Shown piece after piece: positions 25,786 to 38,849 of a DNA stretch of 64,000 bases. How positions within the stretch are numbered: position 1 is the stretch's first letter; each line of letters begins with the position of its first letter. The notes under the pieces were generated by a model. The model had not been told where the DNA came from. It did no database searches and was given only the letters and a program-made list of their open reading frames with translations. Source of the DNA: Loxodes magnus (Eukaryota; Ciliophora; Karyorelictea; Loxodida; Loxodidae); the NCBI GenBank assembly GCA_946699065.1, contig CAMPDV010000082.1, forward strand, positions 186,001 through 250,000, in the 5' to 3' direction. Position numbers and translations under genes: made by a program.

Positions 25786-27258
25786 TCATTCAGCATAAGC
25801 ATCACAGAAATCGTCATAAACTTCTTGCATTTCTCCATACAGATCATTCATAACATCCATTGAGTCAATTGTTAGGAATGTGCACTCGTCTATATCAAGA
25901 TTATTTAAGCTAATATAGATATCTGCCGATTTCTTGTAGGAGTAGTTTATTATAGCCTCTGCTGCTAATTCATAATCTTCATCATAGTACTCTTCAATAT
26001 ATTCGTCAATCTCGTAGCAATCTATATTCGATGTAGAGTCTGCTACCTCTATTTTATCCAAAGCCTCTAATACTTTATATGCTAGCTTTTCTGCTATTTC
26101 TTTTGTTGACTTTACTTGAAGTAGATAAAAATCGTCGTCCTAGTCAAAGTTATCGTATTTCTCAGCTTCTACTTCTGCATAAAGTTGCTACAACTCTTAG
26201 AATAAATCAAGTAATAGAGTTTAGATATAAGGAGTAACAAATGCAATTTCATCAACATCAAGTTTTACCATTTACATGAAAACCCAGTTTGTCCTTCCTC
26301 TATCCTCAGTAAAAATACTTTCCGCAGCGTCTTCTATTTCATTTTCCCATATTTCTTTTATCAAATTGTCAGCTGCGTAGAAAACATCATTACAGTTAGG
26401 ATCAGTTTATTGAATAAGCTAAAAACCTTCAACTAATAGATCATTTAGCTTTTCAGCTGCATTATCTTCAAAATGATCATAAGCATCAGCATACAACAAA
26501 CCTGAATCATCTTTCACCTATAGGAAATGCTAATTTTCTACTGCATCTTCATCTTCTTCTTCTTCAGCTAAGTATGAATAAAATATATCCATTCCTTTTT
26601 TGAATTTGTCTAAAATTTCTCTATTTTTCAAGGTTAAAATATGAAACTCATCAATATCTAAGCTTATATACACATAATAAACGCTTCCTCCTTTTTAATT
26701 TCCATATCTTGCGCAATCTTCACCTGCATCATCGAAATCTTCATTCCAGTGAAGATCAATATAGTGTTCTACTTCTTCTACAGCATCATTAGCGGTAATA
26801 TTCAAATCCAAAAGTAATAAGAGTGCTTTAGTAACGAATCTTAGCAATGTTTCTTCTTCTTTTCGAATATTAGCGTCACCTTCATGTTCTTTCAGTCTGG
26901 TCTCAAAATATTCACTTGAATAGTGGTCTTTTTTTTCTTCATCTTCAACTTCAGTTTAATCTATATCTTTAGATGTAAACAGATCAGTTTAATTATCCCC
27001 TTCTTAATCATATAGATTAATATTTTTCGATTAATGTTAATCAATTATATCATACTCATCTCTTTCATCATCTCCTTCATCTTCGTCATTTTCATAATCC
27101 TCTTATACGAGTGTCTATGATTACAACATTGAAGAGTGATCTAGACTATCAGACATCTAAACTTAAACTTTTGATAACTTGTTCTGCTCTCTAGATTTAA
27201 GATTTTGAGCTGAATATGAAATGAAGAGCAATACAAACATAAGGCAAAGTTATTTCAT
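25786..27258 (-). CDS. secreted acidic protein with three internal repeats
   Basis: A 490-residue intronless frame with a clear signal peptide (MKQLCLMFVLLFISYS). Residues ~40-125 are Asp/Glu-rich. The rest consists of three diverged repeats of roughly 120-140 residues. Each has an acidic helix (EDFDDAGED, IEDAAESIF, ELAAEAII), then a beta-like strand ending LDIDEFHILT, LDVDEIAFVT or LDIDECTFLT, then a helix such as MDIFYSYL or FQELQQLY. The order and spacing are kept though identity is low. Very acidic overall, so calcium binding in a secretory vesicle or extrusome matrix is possible, but no known calcium motif was seen. No family recognised. Stop TGA 25786-25788. Confidence 0.8.
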
Positions 27259-28911
27259 TCTTTTATTAAATTATAATCCTGGTCCTGGCTTTATAAATAG
27301 TAGTTATCTTAACTCATATAAAGTTGTTAAAAAAACGAAAATATATCTGTTTTGGTTCCTAATATTAATTCTACTAATTCAATTTAATTCCCTTATTTAA
27401 ACTCTATTACTTTATAACTCTATCTTATAATTTGCTTACTTAAATTATATCCTTATATATTCTAACCAATATCATTTCACTAAGCTATATAGCTAAAATT
27501 TTACCATTTTCAAAAGGATTTCTAAGCCTTTTCATAAGCTGACCTATATTGTCTGAAAGAGTAAAAGGTTATAAAAGAATTCTAGAAATGTCTTAAAGTT
27601 TATAGCTAAAATAGTAGATATTTATATAAGCTAATATTTATATTTAATATATCTGCTTTAAATAATAAAGAAGCATATAGTGTAAGTTATTGTAAATATA
27701 ACTTTTACCCTTTGCCATTATTAAATCATATAGCTATATTGTTATAATTTTTCCCTTTATTGTACAAATTTATAAGTTTATATTTATTACTAACTATATC
27801 TAAGCCTTTCTTATTTTAATAGCCATAGTTATAAAAAAATTTTAATTAGAAATCTAACAAATTTCGAAGTGAAGATGTGCGATTAATTTTAGAATATAGA
27901 AACCTAGGAAAAGTTTGACTTAGTAGATGTTCTTATGCTTATAAAGCTTACACTTAAAGGAAGAAAATTATGGAAATAGATAAAGATAATGATTTGTAAA
28001 AATAAAATTAAATAGAATAAGCTTTAATAATTAATATTAAAAAAGAAACTTATAAATATATACATTTAATCGTTATACGTTTATTCTACAATGAAAACAC
28101 ATCAAGCATTTTGCATTTTATATCGTAACAAGGATAATAAAAGCCATTATAACTTTGAATTGAAATTAGTTATAAATAAAATGTAGATATTATATAGAGA
28201 AATTTGAGATTGGTTTTAAGAATTAAAGGTTCTCTATGTTGAATCATTATATGAAATAAAAATTTAAGTATTATATTGCATTAATTGTTTTAGTTCTAGT
28301 TTAATTAATTTAATTTTATAACTATAACATTTTGATTATATTATAAATCTCATTAGATAAAATAGTTCTGCAGGTATAAAATAATTGAATATGTAATACT
28401 TAATTTAAACTTATAACTTCCATCATACTTTAATAATCCTTTTTTCAAAGGCATAATTAATTTTAGCTTACCAAGATTTTATTACCTTATGAGTTTTAAT
28501 ATTTATTTTAAACAAAATCTTATTTGACAAGCCAAGCTAAAAGTGAACTAATTTAGTTAAAATTAAAAATAAGTAATTTTTTGTTTTTAAAGTAATATTT
28601 AATTAGTAAAATTCTAGGATACGCAATATGATATAAGAGTAACTAAAAGCTATCACTTGTTAAAAAGTAAAGATAAAAGTACTTTAAAGTAGAATATTTA
28701 AATTTGCTAATATGATAGATTGATGTTTAGTAAATAAATTAACATAATAAAGAAGTGCATTTATGTGAACTACCAGCTTTTAGGTATGAAATATAGTTCT
28801 GTATTTTTTTAATGTTTTCCTTTAAAGAAAAATTTCTTTTAATTGTTCTGCGAAATCTATTACGCTTTTACATTTATTTCTTTTAAAATACTACTATTTT
28901 TATTCATCATT
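27259..28911. other. intergenic, no convincing gene
   Basis: 1.65 kb of A+T-rich DNA. A plus-strand frame of about 110 codons (27875-28207) opens plausibly but soon turns into Ile/Lys/Asn-rich noncoding-like sequence, so it is not called. Confidence 0.45.
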
Positions 28912-31900
28912 TCAATTGGAGGACTGATTGTAAAATATGAATTCAGCCTATTCACAAATTTATCATTTCTAAATATTTGAAAATTACCTTTAAGTCATAT
29001 GATTTGATAACGATCTTTAATAATTTAATTTTGTACTAGAAAGATTTCCTCGCTCAGTCTAGCAATTACTAACATTATTTTAGCACATTTCTTAAATTTT
29101 ATTAAAGAAGCGGAAAGATATATCTGGTGATTCGATTTATATTTATTAATTGGAAAAGTTAAATCTACTCTTTCTTATTTTATCTCTTTACTAGATATTA
29201 TTATAAATAAACTAATCAGGTTATTATATCAAAGAGCTTCCATTTTTCATGCTCAATTATAACTACTACTTCGTTGCTTAATTTTCCTAGCCATCGAATG
29301 ATTTATTAGATATATTAGATTCGTTATTATTTAGTCACTTCTTAAATTTCAAACTAACATCTTTCATTATTTTTTTTCTTGGAGTAAAAGTTTTTTAAAA
29401 CTTATCTAAAAACTTATGTATTGAAGTTTCTTATCTTTTAATCCTATTTTCTTAAATTATTTTAGTAATATTTCTATTTGGAATTAATTCCTAAAGTAAG
29501 TTATTTAAGCCAGAAAAGTTAGATGCTTAAACTTTTCACTTTCTAGAAGACTTGTAGTGCTATGGCAGTTAAACAATTCCCTATTTTGTTGGGGAATTTC
29601 TCTAGCTCACACTTTGTCTTTACTTAACTCTAATATCTAATTCTTTATTTTATTTTACTTCTAAATCCGATAAATTTTAACTGCTTTGAAGTTTTAATGG
29701 CAGTGTATTGATCTCATTGTTATTTTTCTAAGACATCATTTTTTAAGATATCTTACTAGATTGAAAATCAGATATTTAATTTTTTCAACTCTATTTGATT
29801 TTAAGTTATAGGCTCTTTATTTGCTTTTCTATTTTTGTCTGCTGTTTTTGAGATTAGAGCAAAATTTATTTTTTACTGTTCTTCTTTTATTTTATGTTTG
29901 AATTGTATTAGTCTTGTATAACTTGATAATTTAGAATAATATAAAGTTCTTGGCTTTATATGTCTAGCTTAAATATTTTGTCATTCATTAAAAAAACGAC
30001 AGCTTTTTTTTACTCATCTCCTAGAATTAGGATACTTTAAATTCTTTGACTCATGAAAAATAATTGTAAAGGTAAACTTTTATCAATATCCCAGATTACA
30101 ATATAACCTAATTTATCCGCACTTACAGCTTAGCGACTGGATCTTTCCATTCCATCTATTGCAGTTATTTCATTTGAATGATATTCCATAAATTTAAAGG
30201 ATACTTTAGATTATATTTCTGGATGTATAAAGTAACTTTAAATCATTCCAGATTCAAATCCAAGTACTATCTAATCACTTCCGCAAATTGAAGCGCAAGT
30301 TACATCATTTCAAACTGCCTTAAAACTTCGTGGATATCATTCTCATGATTCATCTGTTCTAAGAAGCCTTATAATACCTTCTTTACCCACTACAACAACA
30401 TTATTTTCAGTCACATTATAGTGAACATAAATAATGAAATTATTGGATACCATCTTCTTAATTATACTAAAAGTATCATTTAAGATATCCCTTTTGCATA
30501 TTATTAAACTTCCATTTTCTGTTCCAAGAACTACATAAAATCCACTTGATTTTTATTGCTTTGGTCCATTCTATGTATCCTAGTTATTTGATTCATCAAA
30601 GATATACGGTTTTTAGGGATTCCTATTTTGATTTTCTGGTAAAGGTATTATTGTCGCAGAATATACTCTATTCTTATGGATTTTCACACAAGGACTAGTT
30701 TCTCCATCTTACATATTAATTAAGTAAACTAAGCCATTTTTACTAACAAATAGAATAATTCTTTCATATAAGAAAACATCAGAGTATTTAACTATGAATT
30801 TCTAATCAGGCTCTTCTAAATCTTTCAAAAATTTAGTGTAATTTTTGAATTTTTAAATAGTTTGCTCTTAAAAGGCATCATAAATTACCAATTTATTCTA
30901 ACTTTTAGATAGAAATACAGAACTTCATAATTTATTCTGAAAGTAGTCTTGATAATTAGCAGTGTAATAAAGTTTTTTGAGATTTTACATTATTTCATTG
31001 CTATTATTCATAATAACTTATGCCTTTGAGTGTATATTTAAAGACTTAAAATTCCCCATTTGTAATATAAAGATTTTCTTTAGTCCATCATATCCTTGAT
31101 CAATGAAAAATTGACAACTGTATTTGGAAATTTGATTTAAATATACCACTTACTTTAGAAATTCTTTGTAATTAGAAGGAATAATTTCTAATGAGATTTA
31201 GCTGTATAAAAATATATCTTTTGAATTAGGACTGAGTAAAGGCTCTTTAAGTTAGTTCTCTTATTATCTTAATTTAAAGCTATAATTTTAGCTGCTTTAA
31301 TTTTAGTTTTCTATATATTTATCTATTATTATTTATTAAGTAACTGAAAAATTATATATGTTGCCTTCATTGTCAAATATAAACATTCCTGTTTTTAAAT
31401 CTTTATTTTCGATTAATATCTTAACAATATACTTTTATACAGGATAACTCACTATAGAGTTCTTTTTTTACCTAACATCCATAAATTTTAATTTTTCTTA
31501 TTATATTTTATTCGTATAGTAGTCAATATTTTCTAGGTTATGCATCTTGATTTACTAACCTTCTTCGATGTTTCATTATATTAATTGAAAATTCTAATTT
31601 GCGTAAAATAGTGTTTGCTTATGAATGGACATAGCAGTGATTACTATATTTTCTTGAAGAGGAATTCGCCCAGCAATTTATACATTTTCATTAGTTTTAT
31701 TAGCTTTATCTTTTTCTTTTATCTTTCAAATTATTATTTCATAAGTATATAAGCTACTTCCATTTAAAGGCTCTGGTACTGCTGCAAGATATTAGTACTT
31801 TTTACTGTTATTAGCTTCGAAAAACATGAAATTAGTGCTTAAAAGTGGATTAGGATGAGGTAAAGGTCTCTTATTAGTAATTTTAATATCAAAATCTCCT

Positions 31901-32469
31901 TCATTCTTCTTTCTCCTTTTATTGATTTAATTATCGTTAGGTAAATCATAAATAAAGCTCTATATTTTAAAATCTTCAGTGAGAAAATAAATAGAATCAA
32001 GCTTTTCTAGCAGTTAATACTACCGAATTCAATTAGTTTCATAGAATATTTCATTTGAAACTTATAAAAACTCATTGAAAAATAGGAATTTATGTCTTCT
32101 GACTAAAGCTACTCATATGTTTAATCCTACAATGCAGTTCATTGATTAAACTCCATCTTTTTGAATTTTATTTAACTCTTCTTCTTTCTTCTTTTCAATA
32201 GCATTGCTATTAAACCTTACTAATATATCCAGGCCTACTTTTTTGATTACTTGGTTTAACTAGAAACTATATAAATATAAAGCTTAACCATCACAATAGA
32301 ATAGCTATCTTATTACAGGGTTAAATGCACAACAAAGGATTTTAGTTTATTTAAAGTCTTTATTAGTTTCTGAATAAGATAGTCTCTTATATCTATTCTC
32401 AAGTCTTTTTTACATGCTCTTAGAGAATTCACTTCACTTGCTAGGCTAATTTTCTGTTTATTTAAACAT
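28912..32469 (-). CDS. large WD40 beta-propeller protein
   Basis: A 1185-codon intronless frame. The N-terminus and centre hold many WD40-like blades: ILCCAFNPVIRQLFYCDGQ, NEGNIYNFSV, VVLGTENGSLIICKRD, VVGKEGIIRLLRTD, IVLGFESGMIQSYF, and SADKLGYIVIWDIDKSLPL, the most canonical GxIxIWDI blade. The C-terminal ~350 residues are Gln/Asn/Ser/Lys-rich and disordered, with ILEK-like helices. Such proteins are scaffolds; specific role unknown, ciliary or vesicular being possible. Two TGA codons end the frame 16 codons apart (28963-28965 and 28912-28914), so either may be the stop. Many internal Trp are TGA. It starts 175 bp downstream of the SPX-EXS gene's stop on the same strand. Confidence 0.82.
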
Positions 32470-32644
32470 TTTTAGTAGTTTAATAATTGATGGTAGTAAG
32501 ATTAAAATTAAATGGATTGGTTGGTATTAATAGAAGTAGATAAAAGAGGTATTTTATAAGTGTCAATAATACTATATGGTATAGAGAAAGTAAGTAGTGA
32601 AGAAGCTTTTTAAAGTAATTAAATTATTAATTTTGTATAAGTTC

Positions 32645-34750
32645 TCAAAGAGGAAACATAAGTTCGTAAGGTAATAAAGGAACTATTCCAATTATTCTGT
32701 ACTCTTCAGGGTTAGTTAATTACTCATTATCAAATCTGATGAGACACCATTGTGCTCTTCTATATAATTCTAAGGCTGATACAAAGAGAACAATAATATC
32801 CTTATTCAGAAGTTCGTTTCTTAGGAGATTTATAGGAAGTAAAGTTATTATTCATGCAAATCGAAGGACTAAGTTTGAAATTACGCATCAATAATAGAAT
32901 TTCTTTGAATAAGTCATTTCATTTCTAAGAAGAAAGCCATTTTGACTATTAATTTTGAGTCCTCAGTCCATAAATAAATCTCAGTAATAGTTATAAGAAG
33001 TACTAATGAGCAAGCATGAAATTCATATATATTAAATGTTTCAGATGGTTTTATATAATAAGTTTAAAGCTGATACATTGACTGTAATAACTCCTAGTAA
33101 ATATTTTAGAGCATTTCATACCTGCTTGATTTCGTTATCCTTGTAACTTTTTTTCAAACATTAAATCAAACGGATTCAATAAGGCATCTAAACGATTGCA
33201 GCTATTGCTCAAGGATATTAACTATGATAAACACCATTATTATCACTCCAAGTATTTTAAAATATAAGTTCGAAAGTTAAAAATACGTCACCAAAAGGTT
33301 TAGCTAAACTGGTTAAAATATCTCCCAATATAAAATGTTTGAATTTTATTTAACCTCAGGGACCTTTTAATAACTCAACCAGATTTTACAAAACTCCCAT
33401 TCTCTGCCTACCTTACAAAAATTTAGTAGGCATAATCAGAAAAATAATGAAAACAAAAAGGCATGCAACTGAAACTGTCAGTTCTACTTATGGCTTATAA
33501 CCTTCCATGACATTGATAATATGAACTGAATAAAATACGAATCATATAATAGTTAGCAATCCTGCACATTTCCAAACTTTTATAAAGTTAGTTATGCAAT
33601 TTTAATCAACTTCTAAAATTATAACCCAATTAATGTCATGCTTTAAGAAACAATACATTACTCATCCCACTAATCAGCATAAGAAAACAAAACAGAAAGT
33701 CATTCTGAATAAAGCGAAATTTGGTTATAACCTTCAATCAAAAGCTTAAGACCCAGCAAGTGTTCAATAAACGACTATAGCTATTCCAAATGTTAAAGCA
33801 ATTCCAAAATAAAAAGATACATATTAAACATCTGTAATATTCATCCTTAAAATATTCAATTTTAAGGTTTCTTCCGCTTTTGAAAGTGAACCACTAAAAT
33901 ATAAATTAGCAAATTTTTAAATCAACGTAACTTTGAGAGACTTCAAATTAATATCTCTCTATGAAGAATAAAATTATTTGCTTTTAGTAATCTACTAAAT
34001 CTTATCTTTGAAATTTTCACCGAATACTTTAATAGCTTTCTTATTAATTTTTTCAACTGCCAAGTAATTTTATTACGCAAAACTTATTAATCTACAGATG
34101 TTTCTAAATAACTCAGAGTATGGTCTCTCATACATAGATTTACTCATAGAAAAGGATTTATTTTAATCCCATTCTTTTTAATGTGTAATGAGACTTAGTT
34201 CGTTTTTATACTAAGAAAATATTTCATTATAAAAATCTTCCACTTTTGTCATTTAAAGCTAAAGCTCATTTAAATATTCTGTTTCTATTTCTTTTTTAGT
34301 AGAAACTTCATGAGATTTTTGCTTTTATAAAACAGGTATATTAGTTTGGAAAATATTAAAGAGCTGTTATTGAACGAAATCATTTTAATCCTTAGATTAT
34401 TGCTAATTTTCATTTTCAAGCTTTTCCTAAAAAAATATCTAGCCTTAAGAGCTTCTTCATTTTAACCCTTCAGTTAATGGAGTCTTTTAATCTTCAGTTT
34501 CATATTCACGTGAGCTTTATTTTTTATTAAAAAAACTACTGTTAGTCATTTCCACTTAGTCAATAAATTCATAATCTTTAGTGAGAGGATCTTCATTTCT
34601 AAGACTTTATTTAAAGGCTCTAACAACCTTTATTTTCTATTAAATCTCTCTTTATCACTTTGCTATAATCATTTTGAGATTTTTATAATCTAGATACTTC
34701 TTTTTCCACTCATATACATAACACTGTGAAAAATATTCACTAAATTTCAT
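32645..34750 (-). CDS. SPX-EXS phosphate exporter (XPR1/PHO1-like)
   Basis: A 701-residue intronless frame. It begins MKFSEYFSQCYVYEWKKKYLDYK, the SPX-domain start that binds inositol pyrophosphates, and the SPX region extends to about residue 250 with ELFRNICRLISFAQQNYLAV. Membrane segments begin near residue 315. The EXS domain holds QGRQRMGV, SLAKPFGDVFLTFE, TSYNYYWDLFMDWGL, VLRFAWIITLLP and ELYRRAQWCLIRFDNEQ, which are hallmark blocks. The family exports inorganic phosphate across the plasma or endomembrane. Trp is coded by about 17 TGA and 6 TGG, strong evidence for TGA=Trp. Termination is taken as the TGA after LPYELMFPL; reading on would give noncoding-like sequence. Confidence 0.95.
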
Positions 34751-35380
34751 TTTAGTGAATTAATAAAAAGAACCTTATTAAATATATCAAAAATGACTTT
34801 AGGTAATCTTTCGAACTTATTTATTATTTTCAACTCTTCTTTAACTCCTTAAAGTGTTTATAATAAAGCATATAGATTTAAAAGAAATAGCTTCTATATA
34901 GTCTATAATTTATCTTTAATATACTACTTAGCTTTAACTTTATAGCTAACTCTTATTCATTTTAATTCATTTACCTACTTTTCTTACTATCCCTATTGTC
35001 TAATTTTACTAATATTAAATTAATTATTTGAAAGCTAACTAAGCTAAATACTTCTCGAAAAAAGACAGACAAGTATTTGTTTGGCATATGATAGCTTTAT
35101 TAACTAATTTTAAATTCAAGGGTATTGACTTTGATTGCTTCTAGATATAACGCTCAAATAGAAAATAAATGGGTAAGAAATGTTAATGATTTTAGATAAA
35201 ACTAGGCTAAATATAGAATGATGAATATTAAATAAAGGCAATACTTAAATAAATAAGCCTTAATTTTTGGAAAATAAAGCTAGTTTAATTAAAATTTATA
35301 AATATAACATAATTTATTGCTAGTACCCGATCTTTACTATTATAACTTGTTTAAAAAGAAATTTTTCATAGATCATAAAG
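34751..35380. other. divergent intergenic region
   Basis: A+T-rich spacer between the exporter (minus) and an aspartic protease (plus). No elements recognised. Confidence 0.5.
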
Positions 35381-36821
35381 ATGAATTTATCCTTATTAAA
35401 GCTATTATTACTAATATCTGCCTTGCTTGTATTGAATAAAGCTTAGATAATAAGAATACCTATTCAGAGAAGGAAAATTGATAAGACTCAAAGCTTATAA
35501 TCAATAATATAGACCAATTTAAAAAAATCTTAAATGGATAACGAAATTTTATCAGAAGTTCCACTTATTAACTCTTTGAATTTCTAGTACTATGGAGAAA
35601 TTGCATTAGGTACTCCTCCTCAAAACGCTGTTTTTATTTTTGATACTGGAAGCTCAGATATATGAGTGTCTTCTGTGGATTGTGGAAAGTGAAATTGCCA
35701 CTCAAGTAAAAATAGATTTAACCATAATAAAAGTTCAACTTACTAAATGATTTAAAATACCAAAGCTTAGCTAAATGTAATTTTTCATTATATTTTAGTA
35801 CGGAAAAGGATCTGCTACTGGCTTTTTGAGTACTGAAACCTTTTTAATTGGAACTCCGGAACTTAAAGCTGAGAATTAGACATTTTTCAGAATTATAAAA
35901 AATTAAGATTTTTGGAATTTAGAATGTGATGGAGTTCTTGTAAGTATCATAATTATAGGGAATGGGATTTGAAAATATAAGTGAAGGAGGTATTCCTTTA
36001 ATTTTAACTTTGTATTAATAGAAAAAAATTTAAGCTCCAATATTCTCTTTCTTTTTGTCTGATAATGATTACATGCACTCTCAATTCGATAATCTTACAA
36101 TGTTGTAAAGTGAATTTGTGGTTGGAGGCTATGACTTGAACTACTCAGAAACTAAAAATATTACTTGAATTCCACTATATGACAGTGTAGGATATTGAGT
36201 AAGATTTTTACATAGAGCGTTGAGTTAAATAGAATAATTTTAGATGAAGATTTAGAAATAGATATAAAATCAAAAATAGGAATAGTAGACACAGGAACAA
36301 GCTTATTGATAGGTCCTAAAAGTGAAGTAAGTAGAATTTTAAAATATTTGGCATTATATACCTAATGCAAACTTCAAAATGATTTGCTTTTCTGCAACTG
36401 TGATAGTTACGAACTCTTTCCTACTCTAACTTTCGTAATTTATAATCAAGTATTCACTCTTGAGGCAAAGGATTATATAATGGAAGATGTTTAAGGAACT
36501 TGCCTTGTTCTTATTACATGAATGACTTAATAAGGTAAATATGGACCCTTCTGAATTCTTGGTGATTCCTTTTTAAGAAGATATTACACAATCTTTGATA
36601 TGGGAAATCGTTTAGTTGGATTTACAAACTCAATAAATCCACGTAAAGCACTAGATTAGGTAGAATACGGATAATCGCAACTATTTTCGTGCTTAATCAT
36701 TATAGTGTCAATTGCAGCTTGCCTTCTTTTATTATGGAGATACATTAGCAGAAAAAATAAATCCAAGATTTTAGAAATTTCAAAAATACTCATTTCTAAT
36801 GGATATCTCAAGGTGGAGTGA
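35381..36821 (+). CDS. pepsin-like membrane aspartic protease with three mini-introns
   Basis: A 460-residue A1-family protease. Introns: 35777-35798 (22 nt), 35940-35958 (19 nt) and 36199-36215 (17 nt); each GT..AG and each needed to keep the frame. Signal peptide 1-~20; a Gln-rich propeptide-like segment; catalytic FDTGSSDIWVSS (Asp ~88) and VDTGTSLLIG (~283); FWILGDSFLRRYYTIFDMGN near the C-terminus, as in cathepsin D/pepsin; a membrane segment at about 415-440, then a basic tail. TGA codes the Trp of DIWVSS. It is a distinct type from the protease at 19-20 kb, lacking the Cys-rich insert. Probably a digestive-vacuole or secretory enzyme. Confidence 0.93.
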
Positions 36822-37238
36822 TAAAATAACTTTAACCTTTCTCTATTATTTACTTAATAATTATTAGATTTGTTTAAAACATACATTATCAAAATAAAGC
36901 ACATCATAATATTAACTAATAACTCATAATAAACTAGTCTTATAAGAAATTTAAGTTCATCTTTTTAAGAAAAATTGATCCTTTATGTAAATTAACTTCT
37001 TCAATTATATTAAATATTAACTAACTTACATTTCAACTTTCTAAAGAATCTAGATAAAGCTATTGGCTTTAAATAAAATTCTATTTATCAAACAATTTAA
37101 GAATTTATAGTTTAAGCTATTAAGATGAAGACTATAGCTAATATGTACTATAGATTTATCTATAATAAAAAAGAGAATGAATATTGAGATTTAAGAATAA
37201 TAAATTAGTTAATTTACAATTTATCGTTAACTTCAAAT
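36822..37238. other. convergent intergenic region
   Basis: A+T-rich gap between the 3' ends of the aspartic protease (plus) and the low-complexity gene (minus). Nothing recognised. Confidence 0.5.
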
Positions 37239-38849
37239 TCAATATTTTTTTTCTACTTTGTAACGCTCTAAAGGAATAGCACGCGATATAAAAGTTTAAA
37301 TATCAAAACCTAATTGAAAAGAATAATCATTCGTTTAAGGAGAAAGCTACGAATAATGAGGAGAGATTAAAACTTTCTTCTTTATTTCGTAAGTTTTGAG
37401 CTGTTGGAGCTTTTAGGCATTTTTAGCTTTTATTGTTTTATATTCTAACTCAATTTTTTTACTTTACTCAGGTGAACTTTATTTCGAAAGATTTTGGAAT
37501 GTACTCAAAATATTGGATCTTTGAGTTACCGTCTGAGATTTTTGCGTTTATATAGATTGATATAATTTTAGAGGGAATTCTCTTTTTTCTTGTTACAATT
37601 ATTTTAGCAAATTGTCTCTTTGTGTCAAGGTTTTTCCTGAAAATGATGTAACAAAAAGTTGATTTGGATCAATGGATTTTTTTGGTTATGGACTTACGCT
37701 TCTGATATATCGTGGTGGCTTATAGTTTTATTTTTTCTAAAATAAATTTTTATAAGAATTTTAAGGATTTTTAGTAAATGGAACTATTCTAGGTTTTTTC
37801 AAAGAAGTACATCTACTGTTAAGTTAGGGATTAAAAGTATTATTTTTCGTTTCTTCTATTTCCTTCTATTCAACTTTTTGCTAGATTTTTTGCATCTTAG
37901 AATTAAACCATTTTTCATTTCTTTATACCACTTTCATGATTTTATCTGTAGGCTCATTTTCTTTATCCTTATCCTTATTCTTATCATTTTCATTCAATTT
38001 ATTTTCTTCTTTTAATTGTATCATCTCCCAATTTTGGTCATGCCTCTAAGTCATTGTCTTTGTCAGAGCGCTATCATTTAATTTGCCAATATTTGAGGGA
38101 ATTTCATTTGGTTGTTCTACAGAGTTTGTATTTATGTCACTGAAAGGGTCATATGGAGGAATCGATGTATTATTATTTAAATTTACATAACACTCCGGAA
38201 CATGCTTTTTACAAGGCTAAATTGAAACTCCTGGATAATGTAGTTATAAAGATCTAAAATAAGTTTTTCTCTGCTCTATAAGATTTTTAAACAGCTCACT
38301 ACCATCTAAATCCTAATGATTTTAATTAGCTTTCTTTTATTTTTACTATTCTTTTGAGCTTTAAATGGGAGGGCATATCTCTGACTATTTTAATGTCTCT
38401 TTCTCGCATTAAAAATCTTCAGATTCTTATTTTTCAGATATTTTAGACGTATCCTATTTTAATAAAGGATCCTAAATAAAATGTTCTGGCTTTTTTTGAA
38501 TATTTTAATTGCTTTGCTATATCTTTTTTAATATTTCCCTACTTGCTTTTAGTATTTTAGGCTTAAAATCAAATTAGTCTAGTTCTTTTTCCTTTTATTC
38601 TCTTAATTCGTTAATTCTATCCTATGCTTCTTTATGTCTTCGAATGATATGAGCCATCAAATGCTTGGTTCTATATTTATCTTCTTATTTGACAGATTTT
38701 TAAGGAGTCACTACTTCTTATGTTTTTTATATGAAATTTCTCTGATGAAAGTCTGAATAAAGTCTAGTAAAGACACTAGACTTAGGAGAGAAGAATTAAG
38801 TAGAAATATTGGAAGTTTAATTGTCTGGTGAAGATTTAATATCCTGCAT
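37239..38849 (-). CDS. Lys/Gln-rich, largely disordered protein
   Basis: 536 codons from ATG (38847-38849, MQDIKSSPDNQTSNIS) to TGA 37239-37241. Mostly disordered and highly charged, with short helical parts (RRHKEAQDRINELREQ, KMQKIQQKVEQKEIEETK) and Pro/Asn blocks such as FDFKPKI and NTFNPQLNSR, the style of ciliate microtubule-associated proteins. No domain recognised. An upstream ATG in another frame (38911) begins a hydrophobic reading that was rejected in favour of this hydrophilic frame. No intron needed. Confidence 0.65.

Noticed and set aside
27875-28207. Small plus-strand frame MCDQFQNIETQEKF
   Set aside because: Only the first ~35 codons look coding; the rest has intergenic composition and no family likeness.
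36310-36345. GTAAGT donor as a fourth intron in the 35-kb aspartic protease
   Set aside because: Reading through keeps the protease frame and no matching acceptor improves the protein.
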